A DNA stretch of 64,000 bases, from contig CAJNYU010001690.1 in NCBI GenBank assembly GCA_905331475.1, forward strand, positions 1-64,000, given 5' to 3'. Below are positions 36,501-50,008 of this stretch, piece after piece. The translations under genes and the position numbers were made by a program. Within the stretch, counting starts at the first letter, position 1. Every line of letters starts with the position of its first letter. The DNA is from Rotaria socialis. Taxonomy: Eukaryota > Rotifera > Eurotatoria > Philodinida > Philodinidae. A model generated the notes under the pieces. The model saw nothing but the letters and a program-made list of their open reading frames with translations, made no database searches and had not been told where the DNA came from.

Positions 36501-39500
36501 AATACTAAATAGATTACTAATTGAACGGGGTAATTTACTTCGGCCACCACCGATTGTTGACGGATTCATCGTAGCAAATAGACGAATATTTTTCACTTCG
36601 ACTATTTCGCCTGTTGTCGGTACAGTAAAATGTGTTGCACCACGATAGAATAGTGGCGTAAGACCTTCCAGCACTTCCGGTGCAGCTAAATTGAGTTCAT
36701 CAAAAAGAATCCATTTGTTAGCTTTGATTGCTGACAAAACTCGTCCTTCTTGCCATTGAAAAATACGTATGCCATTGACAAATCGAGGAATAATACAACC
36801 AATCAACTGATCAAGCGAAGTATTTGCTGATAAGTTGATTCGTTCGCATTGCTTGTTAAGTAATGAACAAACTTGAATAACAACTTGAGTCTTTCCGATT
36901 CCTGGTGGACCTTCGAGTAATAATGGTGTGTTTGACGAAGTTGCCGCGAATATGCGCGCAATTTGATTGATCATTGTTGATGTTGGAACGCAATAGAAAC
37001 GTTTACGTAATTCGTTTAATTGCATTCCTTGATTCTGTTCATCAATCTTTTCATAGGAATATCGAACGCCTGTATAACGTAATGCTATATATCCAGGCCC
37101 AATATCGAATGGAACCTGTGCGTCTTCATTTATTTCATTAGCTTTAATTAATTCGAAAGTTATCGCACCATGTAACGCTGTTGGCGCTTTGAAAATATCA
37201 TCATATTCATGATACAGATCGTTTCTTAATGAGCTTTTGCGCCATTCTTCAAACAGAAAAGCATGCTGTGATAAAGGCAATTGATCGAAATAGAAGAAAC
37301 GAGCACCAAGAAAGACACGGTTTACAAGTGATAACGATGTATGATGGCTTGTAATGAAATCAGTCCAACGAAACAATAGTTGAATGTCATTGTTTAATTT
37401 CCATTCTGAATCATCGCGTAGTTTTTGCCGTAATGAAAACATTAAGCCAACAATAGAATCGACTTGATTGAGATGTACGTGTCTTTTTAGTAATTCTGTT
37501 TTCACAAGTGTTTGAAGATCTTTTTCAGTATAAGCTGGGACATAGATCTCTGTAAAACGCGAACGCGTTGCTGGACTTAATTTAAGTACTTGATGAACTT
37601 GATCTTGATGAACGCTGGCAAAGATTTGAAATTGACTCGATAGTGTTATGTCGAGTTGACCTTTCTCCGCATGACTTGTTATATCTTCAGTGAGTGCAAA
37701 GCTAGGAGTCGGTTCGAGCATCGAATTCAATCGTTCAATGACTGCTTGATTTGGCAGATCGAGATCTTCAAGAAAAAGAATACCGCCCTGTTTTGCTGTC
37801 ATAGTTACTGGCCCATCATTGTAGAGAAATATTGGTTTTCTTCGATCAAAATTACGAGATGTTAAACGGTCCCAAACATCGATAAATTTCGATTGATAAT
37901 CACGCAATGTCATATCTTTTGTTGTAAACGAAGCATAATGTGCATGTTGAAGCATGGCTTTGAAATGATCACGAATGGTGTCAATGGCAATCGATAGTGA
38001 TTCGGGAAATTCAGTTTCGTGGAGTGACTTCGGAGATTTCATGGGTGGAACTGTTGGTTCCATGGTTGTATTTGGATTAATCACATCCGAAAAGCCGTCA
38101 TCGAGAATAATCGATTGTAATTCTATGTTTACTTTGTTCTTCGGTTCAGATACGATTTCAGATTTTTCTACATGAATAAGCACATCGAAACCATCATCTA
38201 ATTCAAAAACAGGTTCTGTCGATGTAATGTCTGATGTTGAAGTAGGTATTGGTTGATCAAAACCATCATCAACGTATGTTAATGATGTAGTGGTGTTCGC
38301 TGGAGTTGTTAATTGTGGAACATTGAAGTCCTCACCATAGTTACTAAAACCATCATCGATCATTATATATGAATCATCTGACTCGGAATAGGTTGGTTCC
38401 ATATCTGGTTGATAGGTAAGATCGTAAGAATCATCAACTTGATAAAAACTTGAGAACGATGTATTCGCTATTGATCTCGATGAAGATGAATGGCCTGCTA
38501 AATTTGTGGTAGGCTCTGGTTCGTTCTCATGATCACCACGAAGCTCGGAAGATGAGGATGGTATTAATATTGCTTCGGCTTCCGTACGAAATGCTGTTAA
38601 GTTATCATGAAGTTCATCCTTTTGTTTTCGGCGGTCTTCATCACGTGTGTAAGCTACTTCAAATTGTCGTATAGCTTCGGGAAGTTGCTTGTTAATGAGA
38701 TCGAGGATAGGTTGGACAAATATTTCATCCCTAGTTGCTACTTCTCCTGTTGTACTGTGGTGTCGGCAAAGACTTCTAAATCGAAGATAAACTCGCTCAG
38801 CCATTATAGGTAATCGTTTGAGTAGATCAAGAAAAGAATAAGGTTGAATTTCGCCAATTAGATCATTAGCTTCTGTGTCCGGTGTTAAATGTACCTTAGT
38901 GAGTTCGAGTGATCGGTTTGAAAGCCGTGCCCATGTTTCTACGAGTAATGTTTTGCATGAAGTTGGTCCGATTAGAAGAACAGGTTCTTTTGCGTAAATG
39001 GCGAGAGAAAGACGAATAAGTGAACGATGAAAACTGTCGGGTGATGTGAGTACTAGACTATCGGCAAGTGTCATATTGGGTACATCAATATAAAGTGGTC
39101 CTTCTCGAAAACGAACTTGTCCATTGATTTCCTTAATTTCGATTTGTGGGTTTGGTGACAGAGAAATTTGTCGCCATGTTGATTGAAGATCATTGAGAAG
39201 TGTTTCACGTATTGTAGAATCCAATGAGTATTTAGCACCTAACAGTGAAGCACCGACAATAGGCCAAAGATCTTTTTGAGGAGAAAACAGAGCATGTCGA
39301 TGAAGCCATTTGACTAATTCACGAAATGTAATACGTGATCGAGTATTAACAACTCGATGATAAAAACTGGCTAGTTGCTGAGTCGATGCATTGGTTAAAC
39401 AAGATGGTTTCTTTTTCCCAATTTCATCACGTTTTTTAATAATTTCTGATAATTCATTCTCAGGAAATTCACCAAATTGTACTTCAAGAAAACGATTACG

Positions 39501-42500
39501 CAATGATACTGGTAGCTGGTGTCGATTGGCATATGAAGCATCATTTTGAGTTGCAAAAAATTGAAAGCCAGATTTGGCGTTAATTATCTTACCACTTGAT
39601 GGTATAGTGATGGAATTTTTTCCTTCAAGTAATGGGAAGAGCATGTTCATGACTGATGGATCGGCTAAATTGAATTCATCTGCAAGAAACCACCAGCCAT
39701 TTTCCATAGCTCTATAGAGAGCTCCTTTCTGGAAAGCAAAACCATCATTTACAGGTAAAAATGCGCCGAGGTAGTCCTGAATAGTTGTTGTATCGTTATT
39801 GTTAACTCGTTCGAGTCGATTTGGCGTGCTCGAAAGATTATTCAGTGACTGTGGTTTCATATGTTTGCATAAGTAGGAAATCAGTGCTGTTTTACCGACA
39901 GCTGCAGGTCCTTCGAGTAGCAGAGGAATATTACATGCAACAGCACCCAATATGGCATTGGCATAGTTAAGTCGACTTTCAGTTAAGATATGCTCCATAC
40001 TTTCGTTAACCCAATCGGTAAATTTTGGTTGCTGCAGTTTGATTGGCGACTTTTGTGTCTCAAGAAGTCGTTTAACGTGATTATTTAATTCGGTTCGAAG
40101 TTCGGCGCCTTTAATTTGATTAGCAATTGTCACATTGTAGGCTGTCCATAAGCTCGAGATGAAATCAAGTGTAGATTTGAATCTTAAACGAAGAAGATGA
40201 GTACTATCGAGTAATCGAATGATATTACGTAAAGTAAATTTTGGAAAGTTCTTGGTATTATTTTTATAAAATGAGAAAATTATTTCGCATAATTTAATCA
40301 CCAATTGATGATCGACATCAGATTCATCAGACAGTAGTGCTTTGGCGATCATTTTCAACTCATCGGAATCATGAGTAATATCAAATGTTAGATCTTGCAT
40401 ATGGATTACAGCAAAACGATTGTAGAGTGCTGGCGATAGTTCATTTCCTGAGCCAGTCAAGTTCATTTGTAATTGCTGTCGAGTATCAGGTGGTGTCATT
40501 GTAGCCACAAGTTGATAATTCTCATGCATAATTTGTTCATCAACATCACCTTTTTCAGTTAATATCAACATCGGTTTCTGTTCGAGAACAGGATTGAGCC
40601 TTTCGAGTACCGATGATTCAGCTGTGCCAAGATTATCGAGAAGTACCCATTGACCATTGGTATAAGCTTGTGTGACACATCCATTCTGCCAAATCAATGT
40701 CTTACCATAATTAGGGCCACTTTCATCTTTATCGTCGTTTGGAACAAGTTGACCAACAAGAGCTGATGGCTCTGTTTCAGGAGTTATATTCAATTGATGT
40801 ACGCGTTGACCACAAAACGAGGCAAGTGTTAGTAGAAGTTCTGATTTGCCACATCCTTCAGCACCAGTAATAAGTATTGGTTGTTTGATATTCATATTGA
40901 AACATACTTGTTTGAGAGTTGATAACACTCGATCAGTGAGTACATAAGGCATTTCTGGTCGTACAAAAACGTCATCGAAATTCATCTTTTGTTTCAAATC
41001 CGAGTTTTTGAATATTTCATAGAAACACGTCCGAATTGTTTCTTGTGCTTTGCTATGACGAAAACGGCATTGGTACATTTTACAGCCATGAAGTACAAAA
41101 TCTTTACGTTTTCCAAGAATATTTAATTGAGCGGCTGAGATGATCCAATCCCAGAGCCAAGACTGATCGATTCGATAGATACCATGTAAACGAATAAATT
41201 CATTAGTCATCAAGGCTTCATGAACTTTTAGATGTGTTTGAACAGCTATATTCCATAGATTTGAATCAAAATCAACAATTTCCATATTCGCTGTAGAAAA
41301 CATAGATGCCCATTCTTTTATTGGATCGTTAATATCTAATTCGAATCGAATCGGATGACGAACATCATCAAAATACACACATTTTTCAACATGATTAACA
41401 ATCATTTTAATGTTTTTCAAGGCTGGACATCCCCAACCACCGCGACCATTATCAGTCAAGATATTCTCGACGAGACGACGACCTGTAGCACGATATCGGG
41501 CACCATACACACACCAAGCACTAAAACTAAGTAAAGCAGCACGAATAGTGGTGTCTTGAGACCACAGAGGATTCTGTTTTTGCCAGCATAGTAGTAATTC
41601 TACCCATTTGAGAAGTTCACGAATTGAAATTTCGGCATAGGGACCCGCCTCAATCAATGTCTGTGTAGAATCATGTAATGCTGCTTTGATATTGGCATTG
41701 AAATTCGATACTAATAATTCGGCTAATACGTCTGCTTGGTCGGGCATTAAGGTAGAGAGTCGTTTTTTAACAATTTCACGCCATTCACTATCGGGTAATT
41801 CTTTGAATATAAGTGGACGAAAACGGCTGAGAAATGATGGAGATAATTTTTCTCGTTTGCCTTTGAAAAAGCCTGTATTTGGATTTTGCGTTGCGAACAA
41901 TCGAAAATCTGGATGCATTCGATGAACAACCACTGATTGTTGAGCTGAACTCATGTTGTGGATGATTAATTGCCGCGTATCAAGAGCCGATTCGATAGCT
42001 TGGAGTACAGTATCTTGAGCAAGATTGAGTTCATCAAACAATATCCAATAGCCGCGTGCAAATGCTATTGTAAATGGTCCATCAACAAATTGTAATCGAG
42101 TTGTTTGAGATAGTTCATCGAGTGCGAGTGCTACTTTACCAAGTAGATCATCGATTGTAACACGTGACGACATGTTGTAACGAATAAGGTTATGTCCCGA
42201 TTGATGAGCTGCTTCCATGACACTAGCACTCTTGCCTACACCAGTGCTACCTTCAAGTAGGATCGGAATTGGATCATGAAGTACTTCAAGTACTTTAGAT
42301 ACGTTCTCGCGTGCTGTATCAGTTAGAACAAGTCGATCTCGTTGTTCTTGATCGTTGACGATAAGTGTTTTTGAAGACATATCAGGCAAATGAGCACGTA
42401 GAATCTGATCAATTTTGTTCGATTGGATTCTGTTTAAACTTTTCAAAAGTTCCCGTCCATTGAGAAAATCTTGATGTTTTATACGAACGACATCAGATAC

Positions 42501-45500
42501 TTTCGATTGTGCAGTACTGAAGAATACTATTTGCTGTTGTTGCTGTTGAGTGTTATTGCCGAATTCACTGGTGTCGTCCATAGTTGAATCAATTTGAACG
42601 TTATCCATTAATACAGAACGTTCGTTCGATGACAAATCCAAAATTTCAGCAAGTAAAATAATGCCAGCTTTCTTTAACAAACTCGTACGACCCAATAGGC
42701 CCATAATATCTGGAATGAACGATGAGAGTAGTTGAATCAATGTACTACGTGACCGTGGCTTGACAATATCTTCGCTGAGACTATGCAAATGAAACGCACT
42801 TGAACCAGTATCATCATCAGTCATTTCATCAATGCTTTTAAATAAAAGCTGAATAAGTTGTTCTGAACTCAAATTAATATCGAGTGCGTTCATTTCATCG
42901 CTATTCTTAATTGAAGTAATAAATAAAATAATATGAGCCAGAGGGCTATGACCTTCGAAATTGGTTGAAATTAATGTAAAAGAATATTCATTAAGAAAAA
43001 ATTTAGCAATATCTTTGCCGTGTTGGTTATATTTTGAATAGCCGATATCAATGAGTAATTCAATAAGTCGAATGATGATCGACGGAAGAGTAGTCTTAGA
43101 TAACCACGACTGTACGATACAATGAAGATCATCTGATCGAAACAGATATTTTTGTGTTTGAATACTCTTAACTAATGATTCAAGTATTGTTAATAAGGTT
43201 GGAATATATTGATTGGCTAACTCGAATTGAATACATCGATGAACTTGCTGTACTTGAATTTCATTGATATGTTGTATGTAAGTTGCAAGTGTCGTAGTTG
43301 GACAAAGAGAATGTTCGATAAGTTCAAAACATATTGCATCGGCAGGATGATTTATCAAAAGATCAAACCAGTGCTGTAGTAGATTATGTTCGGTAAACAT
43401 GCTCAAATATTTCAAAATACACATCAGAGCTGAACGATGGCTACTCCTATCATCGATCGTATTTTTATCACCGATCATCAAATCAACATACCACATCAAC
43501 GTATTCTGATCAATTTTCTTAATAGCTCCAGTTAAACCTTCTTTATAATAGTTTGGCAGTAAATCATTAAGAAGTAAGATGAAACATGGATGACCGCGTA
43601 CATTTTGTGCTGGTGTATTGGCGCAGATACGTTCAGTCAATTGTTCAATGAGTGCATCTGAATTATTTGTCTTGCGATCAATAAGTATTTGCACAAGTTG
43701 AACAATACGACACCGCATTGATTTAATTAGATCCTCATTCGGCAACGTTGGCCATATTTCAAATAGATGATCAAGTATAAATTTATTTAGTTGATTCTCA
43801 TATCCGACCATATCAACTTCAAATAAACGTTCGAAAAGATATTCACTAATATCCTCGTCAAAGTAAACTAAGGCCTTGACATAACGATATAGACGTTGCC
43901 AAGCTAAGAAGACATGATCAGCTCTGAATAGACTTGTTTGTATACTGGTAAGTAAACTCATCAATTGATCTTTCCCATCACAGATACCCAATGCTCGATG
44001 AACAAGATTATCGATACGTTCGCGAACATTTACTATGCCATCACTGCATACATCTTCGCGGCCGTCTGTCCATCGCACTGTAATCGGTTGTCTTGATAAA
44101 TAAGCTGTTTGACCAGGAGCATCAGTTTTAGCGCGTGGATCTTGGCTAACCACTACTGTTTCAATTAACAATGGATCAAAGTAAAGACGCCACAACGATT
44201 CAAAATGTGCCGGTTGAACTAGATAACGCTGCATATCATCAGCGCCGTTCTCATTATAATTGAGACATGCAGTAAGTAATTCAATCAAGGCATTCATTTC
44301 TTTTCCAGTACATCGAGCAAATTTAAATAAACGAATCAGGTGAAGTAGATGCAAACGCTTTTGAGTATCATCTTTTCGGCTAATTAGAAAAATATATAAT
44401 GATTATATTGATTCGAAATTGTCTTCCTAAATCGGTCTGACTGCAATGACATTGCAGTTGTGATGAACAAAAATTATTCGATATAGATTTATATTAAACT
44501 GAATGTATAGAACGAACTTTCTCGAAAAAAAAGGATGTTCAAAATCGCTTAATTGATGATTTGGAACACTTTTTTTTGTCACAGATTATAGACGAGCCGG
44601 CTAACTGATTTTTAGCGGTAACCGCGGTAAATTCCGGTAAATTTTCACTGATGGGAGCCGGTAACCTGACCGGGAAAACCGCTGATTTTCATGCGGTTTT
44701 TGTTACATGGGAAGAGCTCAACTTTTGTACGGTATACGTTGAAAACTGTTCATTAAACGTCTTTCAGATACATTTGAACAATGGAAATCTACCTAGATAT
44801 ATTCAATAGATTGATATGCTAATTTATCGTCTATGATATATATGCATTGCTTAATAATTTATGAATTCTGCTTTTATAATCTTATAACTAAAGTAGTTCG
44901 TTAAAAAGCACTTACCTCTGCATAAGCCGACCTTCTACTTGTTGCATGACGATAATACGTCGTTCACGAACTAATTCGAGCAAACCTCGAGATGGAGCCT
45001 GGTTCGGTTTCACTGTTAACCACCATTGCATAAGTTTCACCATCTTCATAGCCAAGGTCTATACATATAAAACATTTCAAAATCATCACTCACTTCTTAC
45101 ATTAAACATCATTTTATTCTGTCGAAGCAAGTGGAGAAAAAGTGATGCATTAGTTCAAACGATCGCGGACAACTACGAATTTCAACTTAGTCTTTCTCAC
45201 ACTATCTATTTAAGTATGAATTTTATCTATTTCTAGCTGGACATAATGCCACTTACGATTCAAGCATTTTAAACTAAATAGATCGTTGATCGAAAGACAT
45301 GAAAAAATGGTAGTAAAATATTAATCGAACTATGGTAAATTTATGTGAAGTGATAACATTAGGTTATTTTATTTAATCAGATTTCATCTGAAATATATTG
45401 TTGTTTCTTGAATTTAATTTGTTTTTAATCAGTAATGTAATTAGCATAGAACTGGTTTTAGTATCCTTATGATAAAATAGATGAATAATAAAATCAAAGA

Positions 45501-47555
45501 ATAGGAGAGAACAATTATGATGTACTGAACATCAACTCATAATGCAACCTAGAGTTTTATATCAATTCATTTCTGTAATAAATAGGCGTGATCATTTTCA
45601 TGCTTGATTCTAGTGAATTAATCATCAAATGAATTCGAATTTTTTTATGCTTCATTATTCATAAAAGGCAGATTTCTTAATGAATAGACAATTTACTTTC
45701 TCGAAATCATCTTTTTTCATATACATGAATCGATCGAAAAACTTAAACAAAGCTTGAAGGAATCATAATTTTGATATTCAACAAAATTAGATAGATTATC
45801 AGGCATCAATTTTAATAATGAAGATTGACTAAGTTAAAGAACTATTTTAATTTCAAGATTTTCATCATTATTAATCAATCATTCGTATTGCACAGTGTAT
45901 ACTAGCGACTTCATAGTGTTGACATAATCTCTAAGCTAATTATATACGAATAAGATATGTACTTTGCACGATTTCTTATAAGAAAAAATGTGGAAGATTA
46001 TACGAAATATCTGCACATAATTATTTATACACAAAAAAAATATATATTAGCATAAGGCATTGGGTACTTGAATGAAGCAATATTTCGTATTATTCAGGCA
46101 CCGCTTAGGGATAAAATCACGGACAAATACATACAATAGTGTACTTAGAAAGACTTTTCATGCAAAATAAACAACAAAAAGTTATGTTAAATGGAATTCT
46201 TTATTATGAAAAATCAACTATAATGATACTATTAAAATCTGCTTTTTTTACTGAAAAAGAAGAATTTTATTTGATTATTTAATACTTTCAACTGAAAAGT
46301 TAATGTTGTTTGAAGCTTAAATTCATTTAGCATGTTCTAACGATAGTTATAACTCCATTGTAGTTGACTTCAGCATCGAGTATCTATATTCGATTGATCT
46401 TACAATGATTTTCTCATATAGACATATGTACGCTTATATGGATTTCTAACTGAATTACTTTGAAACATCTATCAAATAGTATGATTAGTTAATATACCTG
46501 GGATCCATGATCAAGTGTTCGTGCGCCAAATGGATAAAAAATGTAGCGAAGAACATCAGCAGTCATGTCCATATTAGGTAATCGGTGTACATTGTCGACA
46601 AGACGATCGATGAGCACCTGGACGAGTTTTACTTCGCCCTGTTGATCGAGCACTTGTGCTAATGCAACTTTCAATTGATTGCATGTTTCGACGATGTTAA
46701 TCGTCGGTGTTGCTGTATTTTGTGCCACTGTTTTCTAATACCAATTATAACATATTTAAAAGGAAGTATATCTATAAATTGAAATATAAATGATCATGAT
46801 CTATTCAAATAAAACTCCTCTAATAAGTAAATAAAATATCCTATTCGACACAATATAAATTTAAAATCTTCTATCTAATTAGGAAAAGTATTTCTCAGCA
46901 ATATATGACACCAAGGGTGTGGGTTGTGGGTGTGGGTGTTGTTTAAAACAAGATGATGCCCTACATCCACACAACCGACAGTCAAACCCACAGTCACAGC
47001 CACACCCTCAGGAATACCAATGGCGATCTGTGGAAGGCTATTAGCAATCTCAGGTATGCTCTTAACTATCTCACAAAAGATGGAAGGACACCCAAGAATG
47101 CTTCACGCTATCTTATGTACGCCATGGCATTCCCCTTTCCAGTTGTAGCAAATTCAGGTGTGATCGTAGGATACTCATTGGAGATAGGAAAGTCATTAGC
47201 TGCGATAAGTATAACTTTTGTTACTTGGCAAGAGTTTTAGCATAACTCACATTTGTGGGTGCCGCGAAGTGTTTGTCGCGGGTGTGAGTCGACTTGTATG
47301 GATTTTTATGTTTGAATTATAAAATTTATAAATAGAATAAATTTTATCTTCATATTTTTCCAGTGCACAATAGGATTTGCGGAAAATTTTATTTATTTTC
47401 GAGGTCGAATTAGACAGCTACTCATAGAGAAGCAAAAAAAACGTTGAAAAATAAGCAGATAATAAAAGTACCTGTCGTATAAACGAGGCTTTATAATCGA
47501 ATGAATACGCGCGAAGATGAATCAAGGTATTTTTTTCTTGTTCGTTTATTTTCAT
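18519..47555 (-). CDS. Giant (~8,710 aa) six-module midasin/MoxR-like AAA+ protein with ASH-like and four VWA domains
   Basis: Six exons in phase: 47472-47555, 46498-46734, 44916-45058, 21012-44379, 19449-20915, 18519-19352. Start ATG 47555 (MKINEQEKN). Order (residues approximate): helical N-terminus; Walker A at 865 GSTGVGKS, 1325 GAEGCGKS, 1643 GPAAVGKT, 1958 GPTSCKT, 2643 GPPGIGKT, 2996 GDICSRKS. Walker B is LFDELNLA, LLDNLGTA, LADEFNLA, LFLEDLDL, LFDELNLA, LLDNINSA, so modules 1, 3 and 5 look catalytic. The DELNLA form is typical of midasin and MoxR. Coiled coils follow near 3750-3870 and 4780-4900, ASH/Hydin-like beta-sandwiches at 6000-6600 (LDFGITLIG, IDFGLVACS, IDIGLIQPG), helices, then four VWA domains with MIDAS motifs DNSGS, DVSTS, DCTGS and DESGS. 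Midasin has about 5,000 residues and one VWA, so this is a relative, not midasin. Probably an intracellular ATP-driven remodeller of unknown target. Confidence 0.85.
38085..38440 (-). repeat. Repeated (I/V/L)DDGF motif in a disordered insert of AAA module 4
   Basis: Within the giant gene, between Walker A (about 38960) and Walker B (about 37775) of module 4, lies an acidic Ser/Thr-rich insert holding IDDGFSNYG, VDDGFDQPI, LDDGFDVLI and LDDGFSDVI, plus the variant VDDSYDLTY. The regular spacing (about 24-36 residues) suggests a multivalent short linear docking motif. Confidence 0.65.
44590..44705. repeat. GGTAACCG / CCGGTAA-saturated block in an intron of the giant gene
   Basis: About 115 bp in the third intron (44380-44915) packed with GCGGTAACCGCGG, CCGGTAA and GAGCCGGTAACC variants. 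It belongs to the same style of motif-saturated block as those at 397-1200 and 60133-60432, but with its own motif. Confidence 0.45.
46912..47011. repeat. Telomere-like hairpin, copy C, in the first intron of the giant gene
   Basis: Left arm AAGGGTGTGGGTTGTGGGTG and right arm CACAGCCACACCCTCAG (with ACCCACAGTCACAG before it) flank about 45 bases. The plus-strand frame 46953-47240 that overlaps it has no other sign of being a gene. Confidence 0.55.
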
Positions 47556-50008
47556 TCGATGTGTATCTATAATCGAGAATAGCGAGGGAAAAAAACAAAA
47601 AAATTGTTTTTCTTTTTCTTTTAGTGTTTTGATGCAATATGGAGTATCCTTCACAATTGAGGGAAATAAAGTTAATCATTACATACAATACCTTATTTCA
47701 TTATAATCTGCAGAATAAATCTTTACTTCAATATTTGAATTTTTCCATTATTCGTTTCGTGTTTCAGTTGCCAATAAAAAGACATTTTGATCATGAAAGT
47801 ATGCATACTATCATCTTATTGATGGAGGATGTTGTTTTGCGTTTTCTATTTCTTTTCTTTTCTTTTCAGATTCAAAGATAAAATATTATTCCATTGAATA
47901 AAAGCCTATTTTTGTTCCTTCTGGTGAGTAATACCAACTTCGTCGTAATATTTCTTGAAAAGTAAACATAAAATTAAAATAAAACTGTACTCTACTCCAC
48001 TAACTTCGGAGGAAAAATGCTTGAATGTTTTAATTATAAGTTGATCTTTTATTCGATTAGAGACATAAATGCACCCTGTACATGTTCGAAGATGTGAAAA
48101 AATCTTGAAGTTCCAATAAGAAGTATCAAAGACTTGATTCATTTGAAACTTACAATCCATCAATACACCGGTGATTTTATCAGGTTTTAACCTGAAGCAA
48201 AACAGTCAATATAACAATTTTATACTCGTAGAATAGCTTGCATGAAATGATAAAAAATATCGTTGGCAAAAACCCTTCTGCATTACTACCGAGAGAGATG
48301 CGTTATAAAAGAAAACAATGTAAAAGATTTGCAGAGAGAAGATAAGCACATTGAATAAATTACGTTGACATTCGTCTCTCATCTTACTTTCACATGCTTG
48401 AATCAACCGGGGGAGGGGGACAACTACTTGACTGATAAGTTTTTTTTTCTTTTCTCTATAGTGTGACGACTAGCGTTGAGTTAATGGTTTATTTCATGCT
48501 TGCATTTTCTGTGCATGATGAGACTATTATAATTCATTGGTTTAGGTTTTTCTTACGTAACAAAGTATAATTTTTTGATGACAAATATATTTTTATTTTT
48601 AGCCATTTTATGTCTATTCACTTGCATTTAAAAGAAATTCCAACGTTAAGAAAATAAATAGTATGAATCACTACTTCTCAAATGAAATTCGTAAAATATC
48701 TGACCGTTATATAGTTTTATAAAGTCTATAAATGCTTAACCTAACAAAGATATTATGATATTAAGTATTTCGAAATTAACTTTATTTTCATAAGTAGCTT
48801 ATCCTTCACATCCACTATACATCTCCTTCTATTGCTATTACTTTATGTCTTTATGATCGAAAAAACGATTCTAGTTGCTTTCGCGACACATAATTATTTG
48901 TTGAAACTGAAATGTGATTCTAGCCCTTCTTCTTGTAGATTTAAAATAAAATTACTTCGCCAATAACAGGCTTTTTTGGTTTTAGTATTTGAATTTGACT
49001 GCTTGATAGAATTTTGTTCAGATTTTATCTTTGAAACAAATGAACGTTCTTTTCTAGAATATTTTTTTGTTTCTAGATTTCTTCAAATATATGATTATAA
49101 AAAATAAGACTTAATAAAACTCTTTTTTTCTTGGGATATTATATGTAAACTAAATTGTTTTTTTTCTATGATAAGATCTGAACAAATTGCTTCAATTTAA
49201 TTCTTGTTCTAGAACTTATTTTCTTTTGATTCTTTCTTTGGTGCGTGTGACGATTTTAGATAGAAGAGATGCCTGTGCTGATGGTATTACACTTTACTTA
49301 ACTCTTCAAATCATAAATCGCATCGATTACATATAAATCACACGCTTAAATACTCAACCATTTGAGAGAACGAAGATGAATGATAAATAAAGACAAATAT
49401 GAAGGACAGAAATATAAAGGTAATAGGTGCGACGAGAATAAATGCCACCATAAAATCAAATATTATGTATAGGTTACACTCGAACAAGACCATTACACCC
49501 CCGGATGGAATTCGGACGCTCTCCGCATATAACGTTACAGTGCGTATTGATAAATAAATATAAAATCTTATGTAAGTCGCCTATTGAACATCACTAGAGA
49601 TAAGAAAATAGTAAAATTTGATGATTTAATTATTGCACAACGAGCGGAAATATTTAGAATTTTCTGAAGCATCGATATGCGGCTATGAATAACTACAATT
49701 CACACATAGATGGATCGACCGAAACAGATTTGATATATGAACTCTATACTCTGAGTGAGTTCAATACGCTTCATTTTAAAATGAATAATATGCCAAACAA
49801 ACTACATTCTGATTGGAAAGTACTGAGGTCTGATTCAAATCTCTGATATTTTTCTTATAAATATCAGCAGTAGACTTCTCAAAAGCAAAAGACTTTTTAC
49901 TATAATAGAGAATAATTAAAAATGATCCAATTATAAGACATTGTTTCTTTTTTTAGATTTCAACTCATTGTATTCGTATCTATCTTAGTACTACACCGTT
50001 TAAAAACT
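47556..50008. promoter_or_regulatory. Divergent intergenic region between the giant gene and the coiled-coil gene
   Basis: 2,453 bp without a supported gene separate the two start codons, which point away from each other, so the promoters of both should lie here. The sequence is AT-rich with pyrimidine runs. An acceptor-like ATCTATCTTAG at about 49978-49989 and TTTTTTTAG at 49957 precede the coiled-coil ATG and could receive a 5' UTR intron or a spliced leader. No specific factor site is identified. Confidence 0.4.

Noticed and set aside
20985-44354. Treating the 7,789-residue open frame as the complete giant protein
   Set aside because: It begins at TTG just after a splice acceptor and its last eight residues lie past a donor. 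In-phase exons on both sides add an N-terminus and three further VWA domains.
21012-44379. Bacterial contamination explaining the long intronless exon
   Set aside because: Flanking exons join in phase through GT-AG introns, base composition matches the surroundings, and the architecture is eukaryotic.
46953-47240. 95-residue plus-strand frame
   Set aside because: It lies in the first intron of the giant gene and starts inside a telomere-like hairpin; no other coding support.
18519-47555. Canonical midasin (ribosome maturation factor)
   Set aside because: Far too long, with four VWA domains, ASH-like domains and a different pattern of active modules; the true midasin gene is probably elsewhere.
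18519-47555. Dynein heavy chain
   Set aside because: Six AAA modules and coiled coils invite the idea, but DELNLA Walker B motifs and VWA domains are of the midasin/MoxR type, and the dynein linker and stalk signatures are absent.
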